This document shows, piece by piece, positions 33,092 through 44,167 of a DNA stretch of 64,000 nt. Position numbers and translations under genes: made by a program. Positions within the stretch are counted from its first letter, which is position 1, and each line of letters begins with the position of its first letter. This stretch comes from Pictodentalium vernedei (Eukaryota > Mollusca > Scaphopoda > Dentaliida > Dentaliidae): positions 255,609,597 to 255,673,596 of the forward strand of contig CM062290.1 of NCBI GenBank assembly GCA_031216915.1, read 5' to 3'. Below the pieces are notes generated by a model. The model searched no databases. It was not told the origin of the DNA and saw nothing but the letters and a program-made list of their open reading frames with translations.

Positions 33092-33233
33092 TTATTGTGA
33101 TGAACTGACGGTAAGATTGTCTGAGATTTGCGGCTGGGAGCATGTGTTCAACCTTAATGCTACGCATCTCAGTTGAACACAAACTCTTGGGTCGCACACC
33201 TCAGACCATGTTACTGTCAAGACACCACAATAA
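33092..33233. mobile_element. 142-bp foldback MITE (second copy)
   Basis: Ends TTATTGTGATGAACTGACGG and the complement of TACTGTCAAGACACCACAATAA. Same length and internal phrases (TGTTCAA...GATGC-like, AACACAAACTC) as the copy at 9277-9417. It lies in a NOC2L intron. Confidence 0.7.
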
Positions 33234-33340
33234 TTTATAATATTTTAATTATGAAATCTCAATCACCTACAATTCACAGTCAGATCATGATCTGATAGAG
33301 AAAGATGGTGCTAGTGCAGTTACTATACATAAAAACTTAC

Positions 33341-33480
33341 TTCACGGTTCCTATTATTGTCTGTGTTAATGGGTATATCAGCGGCTCCATCACATCACTG
33401 GGGAACATAGTACTCAATAACCTCACCCACAGACCAAGGCAATGAACAAACTGCCAGTTATAGACAGCCTGGCAAGTTTC
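33341..33480 (-). CDS. NOC2L: NOC2L exon (second visible): nucleolar complex protein 2
   Basis: On the minus strand the exon follows CCAATTTCAG and is followed by GTAAGT. It reads [40 protein letters not shown] and TIIGTVK. This matches NOC2L of animals (ETYQSVYNWQ.VHCL.LWCR.LS ... PLIYPL.Q.IIG). 46 codons plus two bases give a phase-2 donor, completed by the first base of the next exon. Its upstream neighbour is 30 kb away (63646-63834) and ends in phase 0, which fits. Confidence 0.9.
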
Positions 33481-33541
33481 CTGAAATTGGACAAGACAAC
33501 AACTGTAAATTACAAGAAAATGTTAACCATTTGCCTGAAAA

Positions 33542-33898
33542 GTTAAAAAATTTATAGTAATTTATATATTTTTTATACTTACCAATGACCCAGACCCAAT
33601 GACCCAGACTTAGCTGGTGCTAACTCTTAAATATTTAGGGCCAAACACAAATTTGGCCCCCCCCCCCCCCCCCCCACCAATCCCCCAAATTTGCATCAAA
33701 AACCGAAAATAACATGTCCTATATGGTCCTCCATACTTTTACTCCACTGCGCATGCGCAGAGTCAAGGAGGTCTCGAAATTGGCGCCAATTGTCACTCTT
33801 ACAACCAGTGCCAGGTAAGCGTTATGTACTCAGCGGGGAGGTATGAGTTCCCAACTCATGGGAGGGCCATCCCCGTATGGGTCATTGGTAAGTATAAA
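33542..33898. repeat. Left terminus of DIRS copy C with terminal repeat (ICR split)
   Basis: Family terminal repeat with a 14-base tandem duplication (CCAATGACCCAGAC twice, about 33580-33608) and a C-homopolymer near 33658-33676. The ICR begins at about 33876 and is cut inside its A-run by the family-1 element. It resumes at 38446 and ends near 38512. Confidence 0.8.
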
Positions 33899-34268
33899 CA
33901 AGAGGCCCCACGTGGCCTTAATCGCTCACCTGACAAAGTGACTCTAAGAAGTATTTTAGGTCACCTTCACCATGTCATGTCTCATCAACATTAACTGGTT
34001 GAGTGATAGATTTTGTTTGAAGTTCAACATTTGTTACCTAAAATTAGTTTTATTTAAAATCATTGGTGTGTGGCCAATCTCCAATGATTTTTAATAAAGC
34101 AAATTTATCTCTGCAGACAAACTGGTTTAGCATGAAGCACAAACAAGGAATGTGAAGAGATAGCCTTGGACATCTCTCCCCAACTGTGGATATCTTCCAT
34201 GTGCTAAATGTATATATTTGCATGCAAGAAAACAAAAATTTTCACAAATTTTATTTTTTTTTATCATC

Positions 34269-34552
34269 ATTGGAACAAGCTCAAACAGCTTATTCCAATA
34301 GGGGTATGGGAAGATCAGGTATATTTTTGAGACAGAAATGTGAATATATAAATAATGGTATTTTTTTGTGAATGATGCTGGAGAATTTTGCGTAAAGATA
34401 TGGTAAATGGTTTGTTCTAGATACAGAATGATGCAAAAGTATTTAAATTTGATTAGGCAAGTTGTTCCTATAATGCATTTAAAAATTGAAGTAACTGTTT
34501 TTTTGCTGACGAACTTTTAGATGTGTGTGTCTGTGTTTGTGTGTGTGTGTTT

Positions 34553-34583
<31 letters not shown>

Positions 34584-35150
34584 GGGGTAAGAGTGTTCCT
34601 GAATAAATGGAAAATTTTATTTTTTGTGTGAAAGACATAGTGCGTGAATGTTGATTGGAACAAGCTTAGAGAGCTCATTTTAATGTGAAGTCATAAAGCT
34701 GTGTTTTACGTACAAAATTCTGGAATAACTAAAAAAATTACTTTTTTGACTCAAAAAGCATGGTGTGCGACCTCTCATTGGAATGAGCTCAAAAAGCTCA
34801 TTCCAATGGGGTATTTACAAGCGATAAGTACATGTATGTTTAAGAGACAAAAATTAAAATTTGAATAGCGATTTTTGCGAAGAATGCTGACAAGTTTTGG
34901 CAGTTATGCTGGTAAAAAGGTAAGATATGCAAAGTGGTTGTTTTTTAGAGGCGACATTTAATTAAGGGGAATTAACCCTTGATTACTGAGGTAACTTCTA
35001 AAAGTACTGAAATTTCATGAAGCAATGTGAATAACAGACAACAGTTGCCTAAAAATGTCATGAATAACTAAAATTTTTATTCCTTTGTCTCGAAAACATG
35101 GCATATGACCTTTGTTGGAATGAGCTGAATGCGTGTGTTCCAATGAGGGG
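34269..35150. repeat. Four ATTGGAA/TTCCAAT stem-loops in family-1 5' region
   Basis: Stem-loops at about 34269-34299, 34657-34690, 34777-34807 and 35117-35148. The third is a perfect 13-bp stem, ATTGGAATGAGCT / AGCTCATTCCAAT, with loop CAAAA. They sit in degenerate units that share flanking phrases, so this region is itself built of old repeats. A GT-rich run and a G-homopolymer (about 34520-34588) lie between them. Confidence 0.65.
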
Positions 35151-35299
35151 TCATAAAATTTGAACGAAGATTTGTGTGAATAATGCATTAGTACTGCTAG
35201 ATTTGGGTAAACGGTTCACCCTGGATACCACCCCTTCTATAGTAGATCTTTTCTGCAAATTTTGTCTAAGATTCTATCAACTTTACAAATAAATACGTT

Positions 35300-37725
35300 C
35301 ATGAATCACAATCAGATCCACCCTACAATGTTGCATACCAAATATCAAAAGATTCTGCCTGCTGGATCTGGAGAAGAAGATTTTTTAAGAAATATGCCTG
35401 AAATGCACTAAGTTAAAATTTGGGCTCCTATACGGAGCCCAAATATAAACCCAGGGGGCCGATTTGAACAAACTTTAATCAGATCCACCCCACAATGTTG
35501 CTTACCAAATATGAAAAGATTCTGAAGCTGGATCTGGAGAAGAAGATTTTTTAAGAAATTTGCCTGAAATGCACTAAGTTCGAATTCGAGCTTCTATACT
35601 GAGCCCAAATATGAAACTAGGAAGCCGATTTGAACAAACTTGAATCAGATCCACCCCACAATGTTGCATACCAAATATCAAAAGATTCTGCCTGCTGGAT
35701 CTGGAGAAGAAGATTTTTTAATAAATTTGCCCGAAATGCACTAAGTGCGAATTCGGGCTTCTATATTAAGCCCAAATATGAATCCAGGGGGCCGATTTGA
35801 ACAAACTTGAATCAGATCCACCCCGCAATGTTGCATACCAAATATCAAAAGATTCTGCCTGCTGGATCTGGAGAAGAAGATTTTTTAAGAAATTTGCCTG
35901 AAATGCACTAAGTGCGAATTCGGGCTTCTATATTAAGCCCAAATATGAATCCAGGGGGCCGATTTGAACAAACTTGAATCAGATCCACCCCGCAATGTTG
36001 CATTCCAAATATCAAAAGATTCTGCCTGCTGGATCTGGAGAAGAAGATTTTTGAAGAAATTTGCCCGAAATGCACTAAGTTTGAATTCGAGCTTCTATAG
36101 TGAGCCCAAATATGAATCCAGGGGGCCGATTTGAACAAACTTGAATCAGATCCACCCTGCAATGTTGCATACCAAATATCAAAAGATTCTGCCTGCTGGA
36201 TCTGGAGAAGATGATTTTTTAAGAAATTTGCCTGAAATGCACTAAGTTCGAATTCGAGCTTCTATAGTGAGCCCAAATATGAATCTAGGAAGCCGATTTG
36301 AACAAACTTGAATCAGATCCACCCCACAATGTTGCATACCAAATATCAAAAGATTCTGCCTGCTGGATCTGGAGAAGAAGATTTTTTAATAAATTTGCTT
36401 GAAATGCACTAAGTTCAAATTTGGGCTCCTATACTGAGCCCAAATATAAACCCAGGGGGCCGATTTGAACAAACTTGAATCAGATCCACCCCACAATGTT
36501 GCTTACCAAATATGAAAATATTCTGCCTGCTGGATCTGGAGAAGAAGATTTTTTAAGAAATTTGCATGAAATGCACTAAGTTCCAATTCGAGCTTCTATA
36601 GTGAGCCCAAATATGAATCTAGGAAGCCGATTTGAACACACTTGAATCAGATCCACCCCACAATGTTGCATACCAAATATCAAAAGATTCTGCCTTCTGG
36701 ATCTGGAGAAGAAGATTTTTTAAGAAATTTGCCTAAATGCACTAAGTTCGAAATCGGGCTCCTATACTGAGCCCAAATATGAACCCAGGGGGCCGATTTG
36801 AACAAACTTGAATCAGATCCACCCTACAATGTTGCATACCAAATATCAAAAGATTCTGCCTGCTGGATCTGGAGAAGAAGATTTTTTAAGAAATTTGCCT
36901 GAAATGCACTAAGTTCGAAATCGGGCTCCTATACTGAGCCCAAATATTAACTCAGGGGGCCGATTTGAACAATCTTGAATCAGATCCACCCCACAATGTT
37001 GCTTACCAAATATGAAAAGATTCTGCCTGCTGGATCTGGAGAAGAAGATTTTTAAGAAATTTGCCTGAAATGCACTAAGTTCGAATTCGGGCTTCTATAG
37101 TAAGCCCAAATATGTATCCAGGGGGCCGATTTGAACAAACTTGAATCAGATCTACCCCGCAACATTGCATACCAAATATCAAAAGATTCTGCCTGCTGGA
37201 TCTGGAGAAGAAGATTTTTGAAGAAATTTGCCTGAAATGCACTAAATTCGAATTCAAGCTCCTATAGTGAGCCCAAATATGAATCTAGGGAGCCGATTTG
37301 AACAAACTTGAATCAGATCCACCCTACAATGTTGCATACCAAATTTCAAAAGATTCTGCCTGCTGGATCTGGAGAAGAAGATTTTCAAAGAAATTTGCCT
37401 GAAATGCAGGAAGTTCAAATTTGGGCTCCTATACTGAGCCCAAATATAAACCCAGGGGGCCGATTTGAACAAACTTGAATCAGATCCACCCCACAATGTT
37501 GCATACCAAATATCAAAAGATTCTGCCTGCTGGATCTGGAGAAGAAGATTTTTTAAGAAATTTGCCTGAAATGCACTAAGTTCGAAATCGGGCTCCTATA
37601 CTGAGCCCAAATATGAACCCAGGGGGCCGATTTGAACAAACTTGAATCAGATCCACCCTACAATGTTGCATACCAAATATCAAAAGATTCTGCCTGCTGG
37701 ATCTGGAGAAGAAGATTTTTTAATG
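35300..37725. repeat. 167-bp tandem array (family-1 element)
   Basis: About 14.5 copies of a 167-bp unit containing TTGAATCAGATCCACCCCAC, ATTCTGCCTGCTGGATCTGG, AGAAGAAGATTTTTTAAG and GGGGGCCGATTTGAACAAAC. Neighbouring starts at 35641, 35808 and 35975 give the period. Monomer variants differ mainly at CGGGCTCCTATACTGAGCCC versus CGAGCTTCTATAGTGAGCCC, themselves small inverted repeats. Short open frames across it are incidental. Confidence 0.9.
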
Positions 37726-38361
37726 TTTTTCCCATTGCCTACAGTGTTAAAAAGTGCTGACTCAGCACTTTTTCAAAGTCCCGAAACTGTACCCTATGAT
37801 AAAACCGATGGCAATTTTTTTTTACCAATCCTTTCTGTTGGTCCTAAGGAAGCTGCACACCAAATAAAAATTCTCAGTGCCGTGCAGTTTTGGAGATATG
37901 GGCGTTTTAAATTTTTTCTATTTTTAGCTCCTGCGGTTCCCACGGGGCTGCGGGAAAAATTTTTTTTGCATAAATCAAGTACTCATGACCCAATAAGCCC
38001 TCACATAAAATTTGGTTCAAATCAGCCTCTCGGTTTGGAAAATAGAAATTTTGGGCGGGGCAAAAAATTTTGCCCCTCTCATAACAACGCCAAGTATAGC
38101 CCCACAAACTTCTCTTGAACAAATCTGAGTCTACACCTCAAAAGGAAGCTGCACACCAAATATCAAGTCTCTGCTACTGCTGGTTCATGAGAAGAAGATT
38201 TACAAAGATTTTGGTGCCCCTTGGGGGCGTGGCACCACCCAGGAGGAGGGGCAACTTCATTTGAACAAATCTGAATTGGCATTAGGTAATAAACATTTAG
38301 CCAACATTTGAATAAAATTGGGCTAGTGGTTTAGGAGGAGAAGTCGATAATGTAAAGTTAA

Positions 38362-38400
38362 CGCCGGACGGACGACGACGGACGACGGACGCCGGACAGA
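38362..38400. repeat. GACGGAC-type microsatellite (family-1 3' region)
   Basis: Short run of GACGGAC/GACGACGG units upstream of the 3' hairpin. The sister copy at 63183-63267 has roughly 70 bp more of the same repeat. Confidence 0.85.
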
Positions 38401-38678
38401 AAGTGATTAGTAAAGCTCCCCTTGAGCTTCGCTCAGGTGAGCTAAAAATATATAAATTACTATAAATTTTTTAACATTTTTATACTGTACCAATGACCCA
38501 GACTTAGCTGAATAGTAAAAAGGTTGGAGGGCCTAGGACATGAAGGAAAATCCAATAGGCTCAACTACATATAACAGAATTATCCCCTCGAGGAGAAAAG
38601 GAGAAATAGGCTTTACATGTATCTTTCTTACATGCATCAAAAAAGAAAGACACAACACCATTCTGTAATTGAGCACAA

Positions 38679-38939
38679 CAAGAGAGATAACCTGGTTAAA
38701 ATTGTCGTAGATAAAAAATTTTGGAATATGCGCATGTTCACTTAGTAGGGATGATGTTTGAAAGGTTTCTTCAAAATCGGTTCTTTAATGTAGGAGGAGT
38801 TGCGCACACAAGAATTTGTTCGAACGGAAAAATGGACGGACGGACGGACTGATGGACGGACGTACAGATGGATGTACAGACGGACGGACGTACAGGGCGA
38901 TTCCTATATAGCCCCCACTTCTTCGAAGCGGGGGTATAA
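38679..38939 (+). mobile_element. 261-bp Helitron-like short element
   Basis: Inserted in the 3' region of DIRS C: host GAGCACAA precedes and TAACATCAATG follows, while copies A and B read GAGCACAATAACATTCATG uninterrupted. It sits exactly between A and T with no duplication, the classical Helitron target. It begins CAAGAG, like family 1, has a GGACGGACG microsatellite, and ends with hairpin CCCCCACTTC...GAAGCGGGGG followed by TATAA. No protein is encoded. Confidence 0.65.
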
Positions 38940-39367
38940 TAACATCAATGATCTCTATTAACATCCAGTGTAACCCATTATACTAATTATTTTTAAAGGA
39001 AAGCCAATAAATAAATGAAGTCCAGAGAAATGAGACTCTTTATACTTATTAAAAGTGTCCGAGGATTGTATATTAATGCCCGTATGACACGTGACATATA
39101 CAAATGCTTCACACCGAGCTACACTTTGAAAATATTACATGGATGAGTAAACATTAGCTTTTCACTTTAAAACCATCCCGGCACCGACTCAGAATTACTG
39201 ACTCCAGAGGAGGTATTCCCTTGCTTTTCACTTTCAAGCAGGTTACCTAAGGGAACACCCTCCCCCCCACTTCCCCTTGCCTTGGGTCAAATACCCCAGG
39301 GTGAAGAGGGCAGCAGGACAGAGTCACTGCCGGAACAGAAAGTCTGCATAACTATAGTTGCAACTGT

Positions 39368-40329
39368 TTAGTGGATGACATTCTGAGCAATAGATAACGG
39401 ACCTAAACAATGTGGAGCTCCAGAAATGGACTCAACATTTCTAAGATAAAAATTTGTATAAGTGGAAGGCTGAGACCAATATGCAACCTTCATTAGATCT
39501 GTAATAGCAACACTATTAGCGTAAGCCCAAGATATAGTTGATGCTGAGTTGAAGATAATTTATTATAAGAAGTACGGATAGTTAATTGAATCCACCTAGC
39601 AATAGAATGGACCGAAATGTCCCTTCTATTAGGCATCAGAGACAGAAAGAAACGCTTACAACTCTTTCTGATAAACTCAGATCTATGTTTGTAAATACTT
39701 ATAGCTCTAACAGGACAGAGTAAAGGCTGATGCCCGTCTGAAGACAGAAGAGCCTTAATAACAATAGGTTCTGGATACTTATTAGGAGCCTGATTCTTAG
39801 CCAAAAATCCAACATTAGTAGTGAAGGCAATAGTATTTCCCACACTATGGTAGTGAGAATCATCCACACAAAGTGCATGAACCTCACTGACTCTTCTAGC
39901 CAAAGAGAAGGCTAAGAGAAAAGCTGTCTTATAAGATAAGAATTTGAAGTCCACTGTGTCAAGAGGTTCAAATGGTGCTTCTTTTAGCTTAAGAAGAACC
40001 CAAGCTAAATTCCACTTAGGAATTAATCTAAGGGTTCTAGGTCTATTTATCGAAAAATTTCTTACTAATTTCGATAAAGAGACATTAGATCCAATTTGTA
40101 AACTATCATGATGTGCATAGGTATCTGATAGTATAGATCTATAACCCTTAATGGTAACAGGCTGCAGTTTGATCTCATCAAACAAGCAGACTAGAAAATT
40201 TGCAATGTCTAGAATGGAGGGATCATAAATATCTACAGAATGATCCCTACACCACCGACAAAAGATCTTCCACTTAGCAGCATAGTTTAGCGAAGAGGAG
40301 GTCCTCCTACAGTTAGAAATCGCGTCCAC
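39368..40329 (-). pseudogene. DIRS tyrosine recombinase (copy C), catalytic segment deleted
   Basis: The YR domain begins DAISNCRRTSSSLNYAAKW and is open through box I, here SLARRVSEVHAL. Near 39545 a deletion removes the segment that in copy A encodes HEVRALSTSW, taking the catalytic His-x-x-Arg, and shifts the frame. The end of the gene (to 39368) still shows the nucleotide remains of the Tyr region. It cannot be an active recombinase. Confidence 0.85.
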
Positions 40330-40348
40330 TGCTCATCCTGTAAGATGC

Positions 40349-42266
40349 TTACCATGACAAAGAAGGACCGCACAACGGAAATCTGTGAAGGTTAAGATCT
40401 TGCGGGTTGTCATGCAGTCTGCGCAATTTCCCCTGCGAAAGGAGATCCTCCTGTGGAGGAAGCTTCCATGGCATGTCCCACAACAGACACCTGAGTAGAT
40501 TTATCCACGGTCTCTGTGGAGACAGAGATGCTACCAACAGAATTTTGCACTGAGATTGTTTTATCTTGATCAATATCTGCTGAATCAACGGCGCTGGGGG
40601 ATACGCATATCCTATCATTCCGTCACACGAGATCGATAGAGCGTCTACTGCAAATGCACATGGATCCGGACATGGTGACACATATATCTGCAACTGATTG
40701 TTGAGATGCGGCGCAAATAAGTCTATCATTGGCCGTTCCCATTGGTAGCAAATCTGATTGAATACTCGTTTGTTGGGAGTCCATTCTGACGGCAACAAGC
40801 GACCCCTCCGTGAAAGGGAGTCTGCTATTGCATTCAGATGACCCCGGAATATGACAGACCGATAGGAGAACCTGATGTTCTAGTACAAACAGAAGGATTC
40901 TTTCCGTTAAATTGAATAACGGAATGGAATGAGTGCCTCCCTGGTTCCGAATATACGCTACTACCGCCGTATTGTCGGACAGAATTTGCACGCGTGCATT
41001 CTGAATAATGTCTATCCAATGACGCAGTGCAATCCAAATTGACATCATTTCCTTGATGTTTATGTGCTTGTTTAGGAACTGCGGATCCCAAAGACCCTGG
41101 TACTTCGAATCCGTTGGGCTCAATGTTGCGCCCCAACCTGTTTGACTGGCATCCATCATAATTGTAAAACTCGGATCCAGCAATTGCAGTGGAACTCCCT
41201 GAGTTAACCACTGAATACTTGCCCAAGTCTGAATCTCTTGTTTCACTTGATTTGACAAGAGGATGTCCGTATCGAGCGAATGAATCTCCACCCTCCAATT
41301 CTGAGTCAGAAAGATTTGGAGAGGACGAGTGCATACCCGCCCCATCGGAATAAGATCTGTGGCAGCTCCGTACAAACCTATCAGTCTCATGAATTCTCTC
41401 GCTGTAACTTTGTCTGAGTGAAGACAATAGCGAGCGTAACATCTGGTTAACGGCAAACGAACAAGATTGTTGTGCATCTCGAAGCTCATTCCCAGGTGGG
41501 TGAATGACTTGGATGGCACCAGATCCGACTTCTCCTCATTTACTATGAAACCGAGACGTCGGAGCAATAGAAGCAGATTCTGCACATCGTTCTGAAGCAT
41601 TAACTCGTTGCCGTACCTCTGAAGAATGTCGTCCAGGTAGGCCGACGTTACCGCAGATAAATGAGCTTGGAAATGAGTCATTACCGAATTCATTATTCGA
41701 GTGAAAGACCAGGGCGCTAGATTCAGGCCGAAGCACATTGCTCGGAACTGATACACGACTCCTAGGATGGCGAAGCGAAGATACTTTCTGAACGCCGGAT
41801 TACCATGACGTGAAAGTACGCATCCTTGAGATCTTTGCTCGTAGCATAGTCATTCACCCGAATGATCGTTCTGACCAATCAGATGGTCTCCATATAGAAG
41901 TTTTGAGCCACGATCAGCTTGTTTATCCAGCTCAGATCTACGACTGGACGGAATGAGCCGCCTGGTTTCGGAACCAGAAAAAGATGGCTGTAGAAACCTG
42001 GAGATTCCTGGTTTTCTACGACCTCTATCGTGTTCTTCTCCAGAAGAGACTGGACTTCTGATATAAGCGAGCCTCTCTTCTGCGGATTTGACGGAAGCCG
42101 AGTCCATCTTGGACTTCAAGTCAACGGAGGTTTTCCTTTGAAGGACAGTTTTAGCCCTTCCAAAATCACTCCTTGAACCCAAGGGTCGTCCATAACTGAC
42201 TCCCAATTGGTTGAGAAACTCGACAGTCTTCCGCCCACTTGAACACGATAGAGGTTTATACCATCA
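40349..42266 (-). pseudogene. DIRS reverse transcriptase/RNase H (copy C), frameshifted
   Basis: The N-terminal part continues in one frame from the gag end to about 42116 (GGDGINLYRVQVGG, DDPWVQGVILEGLKLSF). Frames then change; YQFRAMCFGLNLAPW, the YLDD box (TSAYLDDILQRYG), TIMMDASQTGWGATL and ILSDNTAVVAYIRNQ lie in 41756-40623, and the C-terminal region in 40798-40349. Within YR/RT the segment LPLTRCYARYC lacks the AKLVS residues of copy B. Multiple lesions. Confidence 0.85.
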
Positions 42267-44167
42267 CCTCCTGGACCTGTGAGGTCTGCGGTAACCACGT
42301 CCTCCATGGCCCGCACCTTGCCCCGTCGACCTAGGGCGTCTGTCTGGTTGTCTCGGCCAGTATTATGGCCCCTACCCGAGTTGCTGCCTTGACGGTCTCT
42401 GGAGTAAGACCTAGAGGACGTATAGGAACCTCTATAGGAACTTCCCATGGAAGTATTCACCCAAGAAGTTCCTGTCCTACTCTTCTCCGCTGTATCCGAC
42501 TTTTTGGAAGCGGATTTAAATAGCAGAGAGTCTGAAGCTTTCTTAGTCATCTGATCATAGATTGAGGTAAGCTTGCCGACGAAGAGAAGCTCCCCGGAGA
42601 CCGGAGCGACTCTGAGAGAGTTTTTCACCTTACTATCCACGGACGTGGATGTAGCCAGGGCCTCGTCACGTCTAACCAACTCCAGATTTGCCACTGAAAG
42701 AGCGGAGTTATACGTGGAAAATGCTATGGCCCTCGAAAGAACTCTTGAGGTTTGTACATCCTGGAATTCTTTTCCTTCGAGACGTAATGACAATGCTCTG
42801 GTAAGGTGATCTGCGTACGATAATGCATCTAAGCTAGCCCTGTTAGACGATATTGTCATTTCCAACGTCGTGGTTGGAAGTGACATAGACAACGGTATAG
42901 ACAATTCTAGATCTTCAGCCTGGTCTTCTAGATACGGAGGAACTCTCGGAACGCCCTGTCCTGCCGTTTCGAATTTATTCCTTGAATTGATAGACAGCAG
43001 ATGTAGAGCATTTGCTGATAAGAATCTGGACCTGCCTGTTTTGGTAGCAAGTTTATATATAGCGTCATTCAATAGTTCAAAGGCCAGTGAGACATTTCTG
43101 GACTGTGTCGGAAATTCAGGGACGGTGTCCCTAAACCAATTGAAGAATTCAGTGTCCAGTGGCGCTATCAGTCTCTTATTAGGCTGCGCAGCATTTTGGT
43201 CCAGAGGAACGTCAGGAAGATAATGCCGGATGAACTCTACGGCAATTTTATGTTGTTCCGAAAGGGAAAATTCCAACTCCTCCGTATCCCTTTCGCCATC
43301 CTGTCGGACCACTTGTAGATCTCGGTCGTCCGTGCCTGAGCCTTCAGCAGAACGTACCGACCCAGCTTCCTCGGATAATTCCTGCTCCAACAGAGCACGA
43401 TAATTTGTGTAATCTGCGATAGCACGTCCATAACAGAGGCCTATGGAGCTGCAGTCTTATGGGATTTAGCCACTGGAAGCTCCTTGGACGTTGACTCCTG
43501 CATACTTCTTTTAATGCGATCGTCCGGAGTATGAAGGCCTCATTTCCCTGGCTACCGGATGGCGTGACCTGGTCGCCGTGGAATCCCTGATCGGCAAAGC
43601 TGGCTGGATATCACTGGTCACGTAGCCAATGTGCGGTCATGTGTGCTGTCGTGAGAATGTGGAAGCCGAGAGAGCAGTCTCTCTGGACTGTCTATATAAT
43701 GGAGCGTCCCGAGCGGTGGACGTATGCTCCGACTGAGGAACGTTATGTACCACAACATCTGGGCCCAGATGTTGTTGTACGAGAGAGAGACCTCTCTCGC
43801 TCACAGTCCGTGCGGAGCTGGCGAGCTAGGAACCGGACTAATAGGCTTCCTCCGAACCATCCTCATATCCGTCTTCACTGGGTGTGCACGTTGTATTTTT
43901 AAAGTGCTCGCATCACCCAAATCTCCTTCCTTGACCGCAACAGACAAACCCGGCTGCCGAGCCATTTGTTGAATGGTTGCTACACCAGGCAAGCTAGTGG
44001 ATGCCAAAGCCGTCGATCCTACTTGGGACCTCTTAGGCAACTGACGTATCTGCATGAACACTTTTGCCGCTAGCTCTTCATTTGACTGTGATGACGGAAG
44101 CACACTTTGCGAAGACATCACAGAAACATCACCCTGTTCTTGTTCCTCTGAAAAAGAGATTGAAAAA
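42264..44167 (-). pseudogene. DIRS gag, main part (copy C)
   Basis: Interrupted by the family-2 element at 44168; the first ~68 codons lie at 48046-48248. From 44167 it continues EEQEQGDVSVMSSQSVLPSS, degenerates through 43400-43800, then is open from 43390 (EFFNWFRDTVPEFPTQS, LSYADHLTRALSLRLEG). An indel joins the gag 3' end in frame with the RT N-terminus, giving a 424-codon chimera ending at 42116. The gag terminator context AGGAGGTGATGG is preserved at the nucleotide level (42261-42272). Confidence 0.8.

Larger units (their letters stand above)
31990..33340 (-). other. NOC2L: NOC2L intron (1351 bp)
   Basis: Lies between two exons in matching phase (donor GTAAG at 33340, acceptor AG at 31991-31990). 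It contains a SINE 3' tail fragment at 32200-32252 and a foldback MITE at 33092-33233. The rest is unassigned. Confidence 0.8.
33899..38445 (+). mobile_element. Helitron-like tandem-repeat element, family 1 (4547 bp)
   Basis: It begins CAAGAGGCCCCACGTGGCCT and ends CTTCGCTCAGGTGAGCTAA. The host ICR of DIRS C is split within its run of six A (three on each side), so there is no target duplication. GCTCACCTGA near the 5' end and TCAGGTGAGC at the 3' end are inverted complements; GAGCTTCGCTC makes a short hairpin just before the CTAA end, as in Helitron CTRR termini. Parts: unique 5' region (33899 to about 35290), 14-15 tandem 167-bp monomers, unique 3' region, GACGGAC microsatellite. It encodes no Rep/helicase, so it is non-autonomous. 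The pearl/HINE assignment is by architecture. Confidence 0.65.

Noticed and set aside
35300-37725. CRISPR-like direct repeats
   Set aside because: The whole 167-bp unit repeats without unique spacers, and the context is a eukaryotic intron inside a transposon; it is a tandem array. The same applies to 44390-47885.
37642-38118. 158-codon open frame, also at 62462-62938, apparently conserved
   Set aside because: It starts within the last tandem monomer and runs through non-coding family-1 3' sequence. The two copies are similar only because the elements are recent duplicates; no motif is recognisable.
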